From the NCBI GenBank assembly GCA_002355495.1, contig AP017424.1, positions 2,728,001 through 2,792,000 of the forward strand: a DNA stretch of 64,000 nt, written 5' to 3'. The notes under the pieces are model-generated. The model saw only the letters and a list, made by a program, of their open reading frames with translations, was not told where the DNA came from and did no database searches. Of this stretch, positions 31,632 to 42,066 are shown piece after piece. Position 1 is the stretch's first letter. Each line of letters begins with the position of its first letter. The position numbers and the translations under genes are program-made. Source of the DNA: Streptomyces laurentii. Its GTDB lineage: Bacteria; Actinomycetota; Actinomycetes; Streptomycetales; Streptomycetaceae.

Positions 31632-33212
31632 CTACCCGGCGGCGACGAAGGTACCGGCCGCCTTGTCGTGCCAGCACTGCCGCCACGGCCGGTCGAACAG
31701 GCACCAGAGCACGTTGACCACACCGATCACGAGCAGCCCGAGCACCCCGTAGACCAGCCACCGGCGCAGGGCCGCGCCGAACGTGGGCGGTTCGTGCGCC
31801 TCGATGTCCCGGACCTGGATCCCGCACAGCTTCTTGCCGAGCGTGCGGCCCCACTTGGCGGTGGGCAGCGCCTCGTAGACGACGCCGAGGAGGAGGAAGG
31901 CGGCGAGGATGATGCCGAACTGCGCGGCCGTCGTGGAGTCCACGAGCCAGACCTGGACGGTGACGCCGGACTGGCGGGCCGTCTCGATCTTCTCGTCGAT
32001 GTGGTCGAGGGCGGCACGGCCCAGCGGGTACGCGACGGCCCCGAGGGCCGCGCCGAACACCACGCCGTCCACGATCCGGGCCAGCAGCCGGCGGCCGAGG
32101 CCGGCGGGCCGGGCGGCGGCCTGTTCCCGTACCGCCGCCAGGAACGGGTCCTCGACCGGCGGCTTCCAGGGGGTGACGGGCTGCTGCCCGCCGGCCTGGG
32201 CGGGTTGCGCGGGATGCGGGGCCGGGGCGGGGCGAGCCGCCTGGGGCACGGGCGACGGCTGGGCCTGCCGCGCCGGCTGCGCGACCCCGGGGGTCCGGGA
32301 AACCTGCGGAGTCCGGGGAGTCGGAGGGGACTGCTGCGCCCAGGGTGAAGACGCGGGCGCGGAGTTGACGGCTCCGCCGGCGAGCGGTCCGGGCGCGGCG
32401 GCCTGGTGCCCCTCGGGCCAGGCGGGCGCGGGGGCCGGGGCGGCCTCCTGGCGGGCGGGGGCCGGGGTCGCGGGGGCGGGCCGGTCCTGCGGCGCGCCGG
32501 CTGTCGGACGGGCGGTCTGCGGCGGCACCGTACCCGCGCCGTGCCCGCTGTCGGCGGCGGCCGGAGCGGCTCCGGCGGCGGGCCAGGCCGGGGCGGCGGC
32601 CGGTTCGGCGTGGTCGCCCGCGGCGGGCCAGGCGGGCGTCGCCGGGGCCGCGGCGGGGGTGGCCCGGGGGCCGGGGGCCTTCAGGGTGGTGGTGGCGTGG
32701 TCGCGTGCGGGCTCGGGCGTCGGCGCGGGGGCGGGCAGGGGCGCGGACGCGGACGCGGGTGACGCCGCGGGCGGTTCGGCCTGGCCGCCGGCGGCGGGCC
32801 AGGCGGTGGGCGCCATGCGCGGGTCGGCGGTGTCGGGGTGGCCCCAGGAGACCTTCTGGTCGCGTTCGCCACCGAAGCCGGTCTGGCCGGAGGTGGTGGC
32901 CTGCCAGGCGGAGGAGGGTTCGGGGTCCTCGTCGAAGAAGAGGGGCCCGGTCTCCTCGACCGCGGGCACGGCGGGGGTCGCGGGAGCCACGGGGGCCGCG
33001 GCGGGCTCCGGTTCCGCCGGGGCGGCCGGGCCCGGCATCGGCGCGCCGGAGGCCGGCGGGGCGGGCGGGGTCTCGCCCTCCTGGGGAGCCGGCCGGCTCG
33101 TACCGGGGACCCACGCGCCGCCGTTCCAGTAGCGGATGTAACCGGGGATGGACGGGTCGGGGTAGTAGCCCGCCTGCGGTACGTCCCCGCCGCCTCCAGG
33201 TGGAGTAGCCAC
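31632..33212 (-). CDS. RDD family protein with N-terminal DUF2510-like motif
   Basis: A 526-residue protein. Residues about 12-36 (QAGYYPDPSIPGYIRYWNGGAWV) are a DUF2510-type motif, common at the N-terminus of actinobacterial membrane proteins. A long Ala/Pro-rich disordered stretch (about 40-370) follows, then an RDD domain (LGRRLLARIVDGVVFGAALGAVAYPLG) with the KWGRTLGKKLCGIQVRD motif and the end CLFDRPWRQCWHDKAAGTFVAAG. It lies 98 bases from the second RDD gene on the same strand, a tandem duplication. It is divergent from ssgG. Confidence 0.87.
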   Translation of the reverse strand: MATPPGGGGDVPQAGYYPDPSIPGYIRYWNGGAWVPGTSRPAPQEGETPPAPPASGAPMPGPAAPAEPEPAAAPVAPATPAVPAVEETGPLFFDEDPEPSSAWQATTSGQTGFGGERDQKVSWGHPDTADPRMAPTAWPAAGGQAEPPAASPASASAPLPAPAPTPEPARDHATTTLKAPGPRATPAAAPATPAWPAAGDHAEPAAAPAWPAAGAAPAAADSGHGAGTVPPQTARPTAGAPQDRPAPATPAPARQEAAPAPAPAWPEGHQAAAPGPLAGGAVNSAPASSPWAQQSPPTPRTPQVSRTPGVAQPARQAQPSPVPQAARPAPAPHPAQPAQAGGQQPVTPWKPPVEDPFLAAVREQAAARPAGLGRRLLARIVDGVVFGAALGAVAYPLGRAALDHIDEKIETARQSGVTVQVWLVDSTTAAQFGIILAAFLLLGVVYEALPTAKWGRTLGKKLCGIQVRDIEAHEPPTFGAALRRWLVYGVLGLLVIGVVNVLWCLFDRPWRQCWHDKAAGTFVAAG

Positions 33213-33412
33213 TGCCCCGACTCCGTTCAGTCACAAGGTCTTGATCCGCGCGGGCGCCCGGCGCCCCAGGGAGGACAGTAACGAAGAACGCCCCCGCGGG
33301 GACAAGGAGCCCGCCAGAAAGCCCGCTTCCGGGGGACGCCCGCGCGAAAAGGTGACGCACAGTGATCCTCGGGCCCGCGTCTCCGGCGGTCGGCGGAGGC
33401 CCGGAAAAATTT

Positions 33413-33432
33413 CTTCGGAAAATTCTCCGAAG
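33413..33432. promoter_or_regulatory. Candidate operator upstream of ssgG
   Basis: CTTCGGA and TCCGAAG face each other across six AT-rich bases, 80 bases before the ssgG start, with CATAGT shortly downstream as a possible -10. It lies in the 299-base divergent region with the RDD gene (33213-33511), where I see no other feature. The regulator is unknown. Confidence 0.5.
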
Positions 33433-33511
33433 TCGCGTCATAGTCCGGCCCGACCCCGCTCTCTCCATGTGACGGCCCGCCGTGGGCCGCGCGGAGAGAG
33501 GCGAAACCATC

Positions 33512-34003
33512 ATGCAGAACACCGACGCCACCGTGGTCGAGCGCGAGCTGGAGATGAAGCTCGTGGTGTCCCCCGAGTGCTCCGTCCCCGTCCCGGCCCG
33601 GCTGGCCTACCGGACCGACGACCCGTACGCGATCCACATCGAGTTCCACACCGGCTCCGAGTACCCGGTGCACTGGACCTTCGCCCGTGAACTCCTCGTC
33701 GAGGGCGTGTTCCGGCCCTGCGGGCACGGCGACGTCCGGATCTGGCCGACGAAGGTCGACGGCCGCAGCGTGATCCTGATGGCCCTGTCCTCCCCCGACG
33801 GCGACGCCCTCCTGGAGGCCCCGTCCGCGCAGGTGTCCACCTGGCTGGAGCGGACGCTGCGCGCCGTCCCGCCGGGCACCGAGACCGACCGGCTCGGCAT
33901 CGACGACGGGCTCGCCGCGCTGCTCGCCGCCACGGTCGTCGTGGACGAACTGTGGCTGCGCGACCCGTGGGTGACGGACGAGTCCGCCGAGGACGACCGG
34001 TGA
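33512..34003 (+). CDS. ssgG: SsgA-like sporulation/cell-division regulator
   Basis: A 163-residue SALP family protein. Family marks include LVVSPECSVPVPARLAYRTDDPYAIHIEFH, PVHWTFARELLVEGVFRPCGHGDVRIWP and the acidic tail. SALPs guide septum placement and cell-wall remodelling in sporulating aerial hyphae; SsgG governs where septa form. The gene symbol rests on gene order (between the RDD proteins and an FAD-linked oxidase, as at SCO2924 from memory) plus similarity. The ATG at 33512 has AGAGAGG ten bases upstream. An inverted repeat lies at 33413. Confidence 0.88.
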   Translation: MQNTDATVVERELEMKLVVSPECSVPVPARLAYRTDDPYAIHIEFHTGSEYPVHWTFARELLVEGVFRPCGHGDVRIWPTKVDGRSVILMALSSPDGDALLEAPSAQVSTWLERTLRAVPPGTETDRLGIDDGLAALLAATVVVDELWLRDPWVTDESAEDDR

Positions 34004-34028
34004 GGCGCGCCGGAGCGGTCCGGGGACG

Positions 34029-34115
34029 ACGCGCGCGTACCCGCACTCGTACGCGTACGGCACCACGCGCGCGTACCCGTGGTCGTACGCGTACGGCACC
34101 ACGCGCGCGTACCCG
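34029..34115. repeat. 36-base tandem repeat between ssgG and the oxidase gene
   Basis: ACGCGCGCGTACCCG recurs at 34029, 34065 and 34101 with a 36-base period, and CGTACGCGTACGGCACC fills the rest of the unit. The CGCGCG/CGTACGCGTACG words are self-complementary, so strong structures are possible. A looser CCCGTGCC-type repeat continues to 34170. Confidence 0.85.
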
Positions 34116-34179
34116 TGCCCGTGGGCATGCCGGTTCCTGCGCCCGTGCCGGTGCCTGCGCCCGTGCCCGCGCCCGTACG

Positions 34180-35577
34180 TCAGAAGAGCTTGCCCGGGTT
34201 CAGCAGGCCCAGCGGGTCGAAGGTCCGCTTGATACCGCGCTGGAGTTCGAGTCCCACCGGCCCGAGTTCGCGCGCCAGCCACTCCTTCTTGAGCACGCCC
34301 ACCCCGTGCTCCCCGGTGATCGTGCCGCCCAGCGCGAGCCCGAGCGCCATGATCTCGTCGAAGGACTCCCGGGCGCGCCGCGACTCGTCCTCGTCGTCGG
34401 GGTCGAAGCAGACGACCGGGTGGGTGTTGCCGTCGCCCGCGTGCGCGCAGACGCCGATGGTCAGCCCGTACGTGGCGGCGATCTCGGCGGTCCCGGTGAG
34501 CATCGCGGAGAGCTTGGTGCGCGGCACGCAGACGTCGTCGATCATCGTGGCCGGCTTGATGGTCTCCAGGGCGTTGAGCGAGAGCCGGCGGGCCTGGAGG
34601 AGGAGTTCGGACTCGGCGGCGTCGTCGGCGGGGACGACCTCGGTGGCCCCGGCGGCCCGGCACAGCTCCCCCACCGCGGCCAGGTCGGCGGCCGGATCCG
34701 GGGTGTCGAAGGCGCACAGCAGCAGCGCCTCGGTGGTGTCGGGCAGACCCATGTGGGCGAGCCGGTTGACGGCCCGGACCGTGGTGCCGTCCATCAGTTC
34801 GAGGAGGGACGGGGTGTGGCCCCGCTCCATGATGGCGCAGACGGCCTCGCAGGCGGCCTCCGCCGAGGGGAACTCTGCGGCCAGCGCGAGCTGCGCGGGC
34901 GGCTGCGGCTTGAGCGCGAGCACCGCCCCGACGACGATGCCGAGGCTGCCCTCGGAGCCGACGAACAGCCGGGTCAGGTCGTACCCGGCGACGCCCTTCG
35001 CGGTGCGCCGCCCGGTGCGCAGCAGCCGCCCGTCGGCGAGGACGACGTCGAGACCGAGGACGTACTCGGCGGTGACCCCGTACTTCACGCAGCACAGACC
35101 GCCGGACGCCGTGCCGATGTTGCCGCCGATGGTGCACGTCTCCCAGCTGGAGGGGTCCGGCGGGTAGTACAGGCCGTGTTCGGCGACGGCCCGCGACAGC
35201 ACGGCGTTGACCACACCGGGTTCGACGACGGCGATCCGGTCGACGGGGTCGATCTCCACGATCCGGTCCATCTTGACCAGGGACAGCACGACGCAGCCGT
35301 CGGAGGCGTTGGCTGCGCCGGACAGACCCGTGCGGGCACCCTGCGGGACGACCGGGACACGGAGCGCGGTCGCGGTGCGCAGGACGTGCTGGACCTGTTC
35401 GACGGTGCGCGGAAGCACGACGGCCGCGGGGGCGCCGGCCGTGCAGAAGCTCGCCATGTCGTGGGCGTAGGAGGCCATGACGTCGGGGTCGGTGAGCACG
35501 GCGTCGGCGGGAAGTCCGGCGCGCAGCCGGGTGTGGAGTCCGTCCGTCCGGCCGGGTCCCTCGTGAAGATCGTCCAT
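34180..35577 (-). CDS. FAD-linked oxidase (glycolate oxidase GlcD/D-lactate dehydrogenase-like)
   Basis: A 465-residue flavoprotein of the VAO/PCMH superfamily. The FAD-binding part shows VVPQGARTGLSGAANASDGCVVLSL, EPGVVNAVLS, PPDPSSWETCTIGGNIGTASGG and KGVAGYDLTRLFVGSEGSLGIV. The C-terminal cap has GVCAHAGDGNTHP and TGEHGVGVLKKEWL, whose His residues bind a metal or the substrate hydroxyacid. It probably oxidises a 2-hydroxyacid such as glycolate or D-lactate; which one cannot be told, and no glcE/glcF genes are adjacent. Confidence 0.9.
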   Translation of the reverse strand: MDDLHEGPGRTDGLHTRLRAGLPADAVLTDPDVMASYAHDMASFCTAGAPAAVVLPRTVEQVQHVLRTATALRVPVVPQGARTGLSGAANASDGCVVLSLVKMDRIVEIDPVDRIAVVEPGVVNAVLSRAVAEHGLYYPPDPSSWETCTIGGNIGTASGGLCCVKYGVTAEYVLGLDVVLADGRLLRTGRRTAKGVAGYDLTRLFVGSEGSLGIVVGAVLALKPQPPAQLALAAEFPSAEAACEAVCAIMERGHTPSLLELMDGTTVRAVNRLAHMGLPDTTEALLLCAFDTPDPAADLAAVGELCRAAGATEVVPADDAAESELLLQARRLSLNALETIKPATMIDDVCVPRTKLSAMLTGTAEIAATYGLTIGVCAHAGDGNTHPVVCFDPDDEDESRRARESFDEIMALGLALGGTITGEHGVGVLKKEWLARELGPVGLELQRGIKRTFDPLGLLNPGKLF

Positions 35578-35665
35578 GGGTCCAGCCTGGCACCCGGGGC
35601 CATCGGTGTGAACCCGCCGGATCGGCCGCCGGTGTGCTCTTCACGCGGCGGCGGGCGGTTGCACA

Positions 35666-37129
35666 GTGAGCGCCATGAGACCCGAGAACGTGTCGCGGAC
35701 GGTCCTCGCCTCCGGTGTGGGCGCGGTCCTCGCGGCGGCGGCGCTGGCGTACGTGCCCGAGCTGATCGTCTGGTCCCCGGCGGCCCCGCCCGGACCGGCG
35801 CGGCGGGCGGAGCTCGCGGCGGGGGCGGGCGCGCGGGCGGAGCTGCCCGATCTGGTGGCGCTGATCGGCGACCGGGAGCGGTGGGTGCGGAGGCACCCCG
35901 CTGACGACGCGTCATGGGCGGTGCTCGGCACGGCGTATACGGAGCGCGGGCTGCGGCGCGCGGATCCGGCGGACTTCCCGCGGGCGGAGCGGGCGCTGAA
36001 ACGTTCCCTGACGGTCCTGCCGGCCGCCCGGGGCAACCTGGACGCCCAGCAGGGGCTCGCGGCGCTCGCCAACGCGCGCGGGGACTGGGCGACCGGCCGG
36101 GAGTGGGGCGAGCGGGTGCGGAAGGCGGCCCCGAGACGCTGGTCGGTGTATCCGGTGCTGATCGACGCGTACGACGGGCTCGGCGACTACAAGGCGGCGG
36201 AGCGGGCCACCGGGACGCTGACCTCCCTGCACGCGGGGTCGGCGGTCGGCGCGGGGCGCACGGCGGACTTCTATCGCGTGCGTGGCTGGCGCGAGGACGC
36301 GGGCGCGGCGGCGGTGGACGCGGTGGCGCTGGCCCGGACGCCCGCGCAGAAGGCGGACGCGCTGGCGCGGGCGGGGGATCTGGCCGCGGAGCGGGGCGAG
36401 CCGGCGGAGGCGCTCGCGCAGTACGGGGCGGCGCTGGGGCTCGTACGGGAGCACGGGCCGTCGCTCGCGGGCCGGGCGCGGGCGCGGGCGGCGCTCGGCC
36501 GGACGGCGGAGGCGATGGCCGACTGGCGGACGGCGGTGGCGCGGCTGCCGCTGCCGGAGTACCTCCTGGAGGCGGGCGAGCTCGCCGAGGCGCTGGGCCG
36601 GGACGCGGAGGCGCAGGCGCTGTACGGGCGGCTGCGGGCGGCCGGGGCGGGGCGGTCGTGGGAGCGGGCGGAGGCGGTGTTCGGGCTGTTCGAGGCGGAC
36701 CACGGCGATCCGGCGGAGGCGGTGCGGCGGCTGCGCGTGGCGTGGGCGCGGGGGCACCGGTCGGTGCGGGTGGCGGACGCGCTGGGCTGGGCGCTGTACC
36801 GGGCGGGCGAGCCGAAGCAGGCGCTGCCGTACGCGAGACGGGCCACGGAGGAAGGGCTGCGCAGCGCGCTGTTCGCGTACCACCGGGGGGAGATCGAACG
36901 GGCGCTGGGCGAGAGCGGGGCGGCGCGGCGGCGTCTGACGGAGGCGGTGCGGACCGATCCGGCGTTCTCGCCGCTGTGGGCGGCGCGGGCGCGGGGGGCG
37001 TTGGCGGAGCTGGGTGAGCCGTCGGACGAGCTGCCGGATCTGGTGGGGTCGGAGGGGCCGAGCGCGCCGGACAAGGTGGCGAAGCGGAAGGGGAAGAAGG
37101 CGCCGCGGAAGGCGGGTGCGGGGCGGTGA
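35666..37129 (+). CDS. TPR-repeat protein with N-terminal membrane segment
   Basis: A 487-residue protein. A hydrophobic segment (RTVLASGVGAVLAAAALAYVP) near the N-terminus is followed by many TPR-like helical pairs (for example DDASWAVLGTAYTERGLRRADPADFPRAERALK-type and GEPAEALAQYGAALGLV) and a Lys-rich tail (KRKGKKAPRKAG). It probably acts as an extracytoplasmic or membrane-tethered scaffold; a partner is unknown. The start is GTG 35666 or ATG 35675, with no strong ribosome site. The Lys-rich end and convergent terminator at 37234 mark the 3' side. Confidence 0.82.
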   Translation: MSAMRPENVSRTVLASGVGAVLAAAALAYVPELIVWSPAAPPGPARRAELAAGAGARAELPDLVALIGDRERWVRRHPADDASWAVLGTAYTERGLRRADPADFPRAERALKRSLTVLPAARGNLDAQQGLAALANARGDWATGREWGERVRKAAPRRWSVYPVLIDAYDGLGDYKAAERATGTLTSLHAGSAVGAGRTADFYRVRGWREDAGAAAVDAVALARTPAQKADALARAGDLAAERGEPAEALAQYGAALGLVREHGPSLAGRARARAALGRTAEAMADWRTAVARLPLPEYLLEAGELAEALGRDAEAQALYGRLRAAGAGRSWERAEAVFGLFEADHGDPAEAVRRLRVAWARGHRSVRVADALGWALYRAGEPKQALPYARRATEEGLRSALFAYHRGEIERALGESGAARRRLTEAVRTDPAFSPLWAARARGALAELGEPSDELPDLVGSEGPSAPDKVAKRKGKKAPRKAGAGR

Positions 37130-37233
37130 GGTCTCGTGGTGGGTGGCGCGGGGGTCGGGAAGGGGGTCGGGAAGGGGGCATATGACGTGCGTGGCACCCC
37201 GGGCGAGCCCCCCGTAGCCGCCCGCCCGGGGCG

Positions 37234-37279
37234 TACGAGGGCCTGCCCAGGGCGGGGATGGCCCGGGCAGGCCCTCGTA
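37234..37279. terminator. Bidirectional terminator between the TPR gene and hppD
   Basis: A perfect 15-base-pair stem (TACGAGGGCCTGCCC and its complement) with a 16-base loop between two convergent genes. Confidence 0.85.
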
Positions 37280-37345
37280 GGGGAGGCGCCGGTTCAGGGA
37301 AGGCGGCGCGGAAGGGCGTCCTGGTGGATGCCCTCAGGGGAGCGG

Positions 37346-38612
<1,267 letters not shown>

Positions 38613-39092
38613 GTGGCGATCGATCATCTGGACGGGCGGCTCATCGTGCTCCTCGCCCGGGAGCCCCGGATCGGGGTCCTGGAGGCGTCGCGGCGGCTCG
38701 GCGTGGCCCGTGGCACGGTGCAGGCGCGGCTGGACCGGCTTCAGTCGAACGGAGTCATCCGCGGATTCGGCCCGCAGGTCGAGCCGGCGGCGCTCGGCTA
38801 TCCGGTCACGGCGTTCGCCACCCTGGAGATCAAACAGGGGCAAGGCGCGGACGTGCGGGGGCACTTGTCGACCGTGCCGGAGGTCCTGGAGCTGCACACG
38901 ACGACCGGGCACGGGGACATGCTGTGCCGGCTCGTGGCCCGTTCCAACGCCGATCTCCAGCGGGTGATCGACCGGGTCGTCGGTTTTGATGGCATCGTCC
39001 GGGCCTCCACGGCGATCGTCATGGAGAACCCGGTCCCCCTGCGGATCATCCCGCTGGTGGAACAGGCCGCGGAGGACCAGCCGCCGCGGTGA
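38613..39092 (+). CDS. Lrp/AsnC family transcriptional regulator
   Basis: A 159-residue regulator with an N-terminal HTH (LDGRLIVLLAREPRIGVLEASRRLGVARGTVQARLDRLQSNGVIRGF) and a C-terminal ligand-binding RAM domain (VTAFATLEIKQGQGADVRGHL to ENPVPLRIIPLVEQAAE). I chose the GTG at 38613 because AGGAGG precedes it. It probably controls hppD in response to an aromatic metabolite and possibly the transporter genes that begin 18 bases later in the same direction. Confidence 0.9.
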   Translation: MAIDHLDGRLIVLLAREPRIGVLEASRRLGVARGTVQARLDRLQSNGVIRGFGPQVEPAALGYPVTAFATLEIKQGQGADVRGHLSTVPEVLELHTTTGHGDMLCRLVARSNADLQRVIDRVVGFDGIVRASTAIVMENPVPLRIIPLVEQAAEDQPPR

Positions 39093-39110
39093 TCCCGCCG
39101 GAGGCGGCGC

Positions 39111-39758
39111 GTGAGCTTCTGGGAGTACCTCGTCAGCCGCCACCAGCAGCTGCTCACGGACGCGTACCAGCACGCCAGCGCCGTCTTCCAGTGCATGGTG
39201 ATCGCCACCGCGCTCGGCGTCGCCCTCAGCGTCCTCACGTACCGCAGCATGTGGGCGGGCAATCTGGCGATCCTGTCCACGGCCTCGCTGCTCACCATCC
39301 CGTCGCTCGCGGCGATCGGTCTGCTGATCCCGCTGGTCGGCCTCGGGGTGCCGCCCACCGTGATCACCCTGACGCTGTACGGGCTGCTGCCGGTCGTCCG
39401 TAACGCGGTCGTCGGGCTGCGCGGGGTGGACCCCAACCTGGTGGACGCGGCGACGGGCATCGGGATGTCCCGGGCGGCACGGCTGCTGCGGGTCGAACTG
39501 CCGCTCGCCTGGCCGCCGATCCTCACCGGGATCAGGGTGTCGACCCAGATGCTGATGGGGATCGCCGCCGTCGCGGCCTATGCCTCGGGGCCGGGGCTCG
39601 GCAACGAGATCTTCCGCGGCATCGCTTCCCTGGGCAGCGCCAACGCGATCAACCAGGTGCTGGCGGGCACGATCGGGATCGTGATCCTCGCGCTGCTCTT
39701 CGACGCGGCGTACGTCCTGCTCGGCCGGCTGACGATTCCGAGGGGGATCCGTGTCTGA
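39111..39758 (+). CDS. Glycine betaine/choline-type ABC transporter permease
   Basis: A 215-residue permease of the OpuB/ProW type with five or six membrane segments and the EAA-like loop GLRGVDPNLVDAATGIGMSRAARLLRVELPLAWPPI. It pairs with the ATPase and the second permease encoded downstream. GGAGG precedes the GTG. Its end overlaps the ATPase start by 8 bases. It follows the AsnC-type gene with only 18 bases between. Confidence 0.88.
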   Translation: MSFWEYLVSRHQQLLTDAYQHASAVFQCMVIATALGVALSVLTYRSMWAGNLAILSTASLLTIPSLAAIGLLIPLVGLGVPPTVITLTLYGLLPVVRNAVVGLRGVDPNLVDAATGIGMSRAARLLRVELPLAWPPILTGIRVSTQMLMGIAAVAAYASGPGLGNEIFRGIASLGSANAINQVLAGTIGIVILALLFDAAYVLLGRLTIPRGIRV

Positions 39759-41100
39759 GCCCTCCCCGGCCGGGACCGCGGGCACCGCCGGAACCTCGGG
39801 CACCGCCGGAACCTCGGGCGCCGCGGGCGCGGGACCGGCCACCGCCACCGCCACCGCGCCCGGGTACGTACCGCACCCCGTACCGGACTCCGCGTCGGGG
39901 GCGTCCATCGAGCTGGAGGAGCTGACCAAGCGCTATCCGGGCAACCCGTACCCCTCCGTCGAGAACGTCAGCATGGAGATCAAGGCGGGCGAGACAGTGA
40001 TCTTCGTCGGCCCGTCCGGCTGCGGGAAGTCCACCACCCTGAAGATGATCAACCGGCTGATCGAGCCGACCAGCGGCCGCATCCGGATCGGCGACGAGGA
40101 CGTCACCGACATCGACCCGGTGAAGCTGCGCCGCAAGGTGGGATATGCCATCCAGTCCTCGGGCCTGTTCCCGCATATGACCGTCGCGGAGAACATCGCG
40201 CTCGTCCCGAAGATGGTCGGCTGGTCCAAGTCCCGGGTGAAGGACCGGGTGGAGGAGATGCTGGACCTGGTCGGGCTCGACCCGCGCGAGTTCCACGACC
40301 GGTACCCGCGCCAGCTGTCCGGCGGCCAGCAGCAACGGGTGGGCGTGGCCCGGGCGCTGGCGGCCGATCCGCCCGTCCTGCTGATGGACGAACCGTTCGG
40401 CGCGGTCGACCCGATCACCCGCGACCACCTCCAGGACGAGCTGATCCGGCTCCAGCACGAGCTGCACAAGACGATCGTCTTCGTCACCCACGACTTCGAC
40501 GAGGCCATCAAACTGGGCGACCGGATCGCGGTGCTGCGGGAGCGGTCGCACATCGCCCAGTTCGACACCCCCGAGGCCATCCTCACCAACCCGACGGACG
40601 ACTTCGTCTCCGGTTTCGTCGGCGCGGGCGCGGCGCTCAAGCGGCTCAACCTGACGCGGGTCCGGGACGTGGGGGTCGCCGACTTCCCGACGGTGACGGT
40701 CGACGACCCGCTCCAGTCGATCTTCAACGCGCTGCGCCAGGGCCCGCACAACGAGCTGCTCATGCTGGACCGGCGCGGCCGGCCGTACAAATGGCTGCGG
40801 CGCGGCGATCTGATGCGGGCCAAGGGCTCGCTGGCGCGCGCGGGGACGCTCGTCCACGACACGGTGACCCGGGACGCGACGCTGCACGACGCGCTGGAGG
40901 CGGTGCTGATCGACAGCGGCGGGCGGGTCGCGGTGACAGGGCGGCGCGGGGAGTTCACCGGGGTGGTCGACATGGAGACCCTGATGAACTCCGTCCACGA
41001 ACTCCTCGAAGCCGACCGGCTCACCGCGATCGAGCACCAGCACGATCTGGAAGAACACCGGGCCCACCTGACGGAGCAGGAGCTGGAGGGCGGCGAGTGA
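39751..41100 (+). CDS. Glycine betaine/choline-type ABC transporter ATPase with CBS domains
   Basis: A 449-residue ATPase of the OpuBA/ProV class. The first ~50 residues are a low-complexity extension (GTAGTSG repeats). Walker A is GPSGCGKST, the signature LSGGQQQRVG, and Walker B VLLMDEPFGAVD, with FVTHDFDEA following. The C-terminal 140 residues form a CBS pair, in related transporters an osmosensor or ionic-strength gate. GTG starts inside the upstream permease gene and its stop overlaps the next one (GTGA). Confidence 0.92.
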   Translation: MSEPSPAGTAGTAGTSGTAGTSGAAGAGPATATATAPGYVPHPVPDSASGASIELEELTKRYPGNPYPSVENVSMEIKAGETVIFVGPSGCGKSTTLKMINRLIEPTSGRIRIGDEDVTDIDPVKLRRKVGYAIQSSGLFPHMTVAENIALVPKMVGWSKSRVKDRVEEMLDLVGLDPREFHDRYPRQLSGGQQQRVGVARALAADPPVLLMDEPFGAVDPITRDHLQDELIRLQHELHKTIVFVTHDFDEAIKLGDRIAVLRERSHIAQFDTPEAILTNPTDDFVSGFVGAGAALKRLNLTRVRDVGVADFPTVTVDDPLQSIFNALRQGPHNELLMLDRRGRPYKWLRRGDLMRAKGSLARAGTLVHDTVTRDATLHDALEAVLIDSGGRVAVTGRRGEFTGVVDMETLMNSVHELLEADRLTAIEHQHDLEEHRAHLTEQELEGGE

Positions 41101-42056
41101 ACGGGCACGGTACGGAGCCGGGGGGCGGCCCCGGGGCCGGATCCGGGCCCGGACCAGGGCCGGGCGGCGGTGCCTTGGGGGGCAGGGGCCTGGCGGGGGT
41201 GCGGCCGCCGGGCGAACACGAGGTCCGGGGGCAGGCGTTCCACCACGGCGGGCACGCGGCCGTGGTGGTGGAGAGCCCGGCCGAGGAGGAGCCCGCCCCG
41301 CGGCCGGCCGCGCCCCGGCGCCGTATCACCTGGCCCAAGCTCCTCCTCGTGCCGTTGTTCGTGATGGCGATCGTGCTGGCGACCGTCCTGTGGATCTCCC
41401 AGGCGAACCTGGACTCCATCGCCCGCAACGCGCTCGCGGGCGGCAATGTGCAGCTGCGGCTGTGGCAGCACGTACGGCTGACCGCGATCTCCACCTTCTG
41501 GGTGCTGCTCCTCGCGATCCCGCTCGGCATCGCGCTCACCCGCCGGGGCCTGCGCCGGGCCGCTCCCGTCTTCACGACGCTCGCCAACATCGGGCAGGCG
41601 ACCCCGGCGATCGGCCTGCTGGCACTCCTTGTGATCTGGCTGGGCATCGGTCCGTCGACGGCGATCCTCGGCATGGTGATCTACGCGGTGCTGCCGGTGC
41701 TCTCCAACACGGTGGCCGGGCTGCGGGCGATCGACCCGCAGCTGGTGGAGGCCTCGCGGGGCATCGGGATGTCGGCGTTCGGCACGCTCGGCCGGGTCGA
41801 ACTGCCGCTCGCCGTGCCGCTGATCCTCGCGGGGGTGCGCACGGCCCTCGTCCTCAACGTGGGGACGGCGACGCTGGCGACCTTCGGCGGGGGCGGCGGG
41901 CTCGGCGACCTGATCACCTCGGGCATCCAGACCCAGCGGATGCCGGTCCTGGTGCTCGGATCGGTCCTGACGGTGGCACTCGCGCTGATCGTGGACTGGC
42001 TGGCCTCGCTCGCGGAAGTGGTGCTGACGCCGCGGGGGCTGGAGGCCGGGGCATGA
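41097..42056 (+). CDS. Glycine betaine/choline-type ABC permease with Gly-rich N-terminal tail
   Basis: A 319-residue permease. About 75 residues of Gly/Pro-rich cytoplasmic tail precede the first membrane segment (KLLLVPLFVMAIVLATVLWI), followed by the OpuB-type core with the loop GLRAIDPQLVEASRGIGMSAFGTLGRVELPLAVPL. The GTG at 41097 lies in a GTGA overlap with the ATPase gene and has GGAGGG upstream. The N-terminal tail is unusual for the family. It is the second permease of the transporter. Confidence 0.88.
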   Translation: MNGHGTEPGGGPGAGSGPGPGPGGGALGGRGLAGVRPPGEHEVRGQAFHHGGHAAVVVESPAEEEPAPRPAAPRRRITWPKLLLVPLFVMAIVLATVLWISQANLDSIARNALAGGNVQLRLWQHVRLTAISTFWVLLLAIPLGIALTRRGLRRAAPVFTTLANIGQATPAIGLLALLVIWLGIGPSTAILGMVIYAVLPVLSNTVAGLRAIDPQLVEASRGIGMSAFGTLGRVELPLAVPLILAGVRTALVLNVGTATLATFGGGGGLGDLITSGIQTQRMPVLVLGSVLTVALALIVDWLASLAEVVLTPRGLEAGA

Positions 42057-42066
42057 GGGGCGGGGC

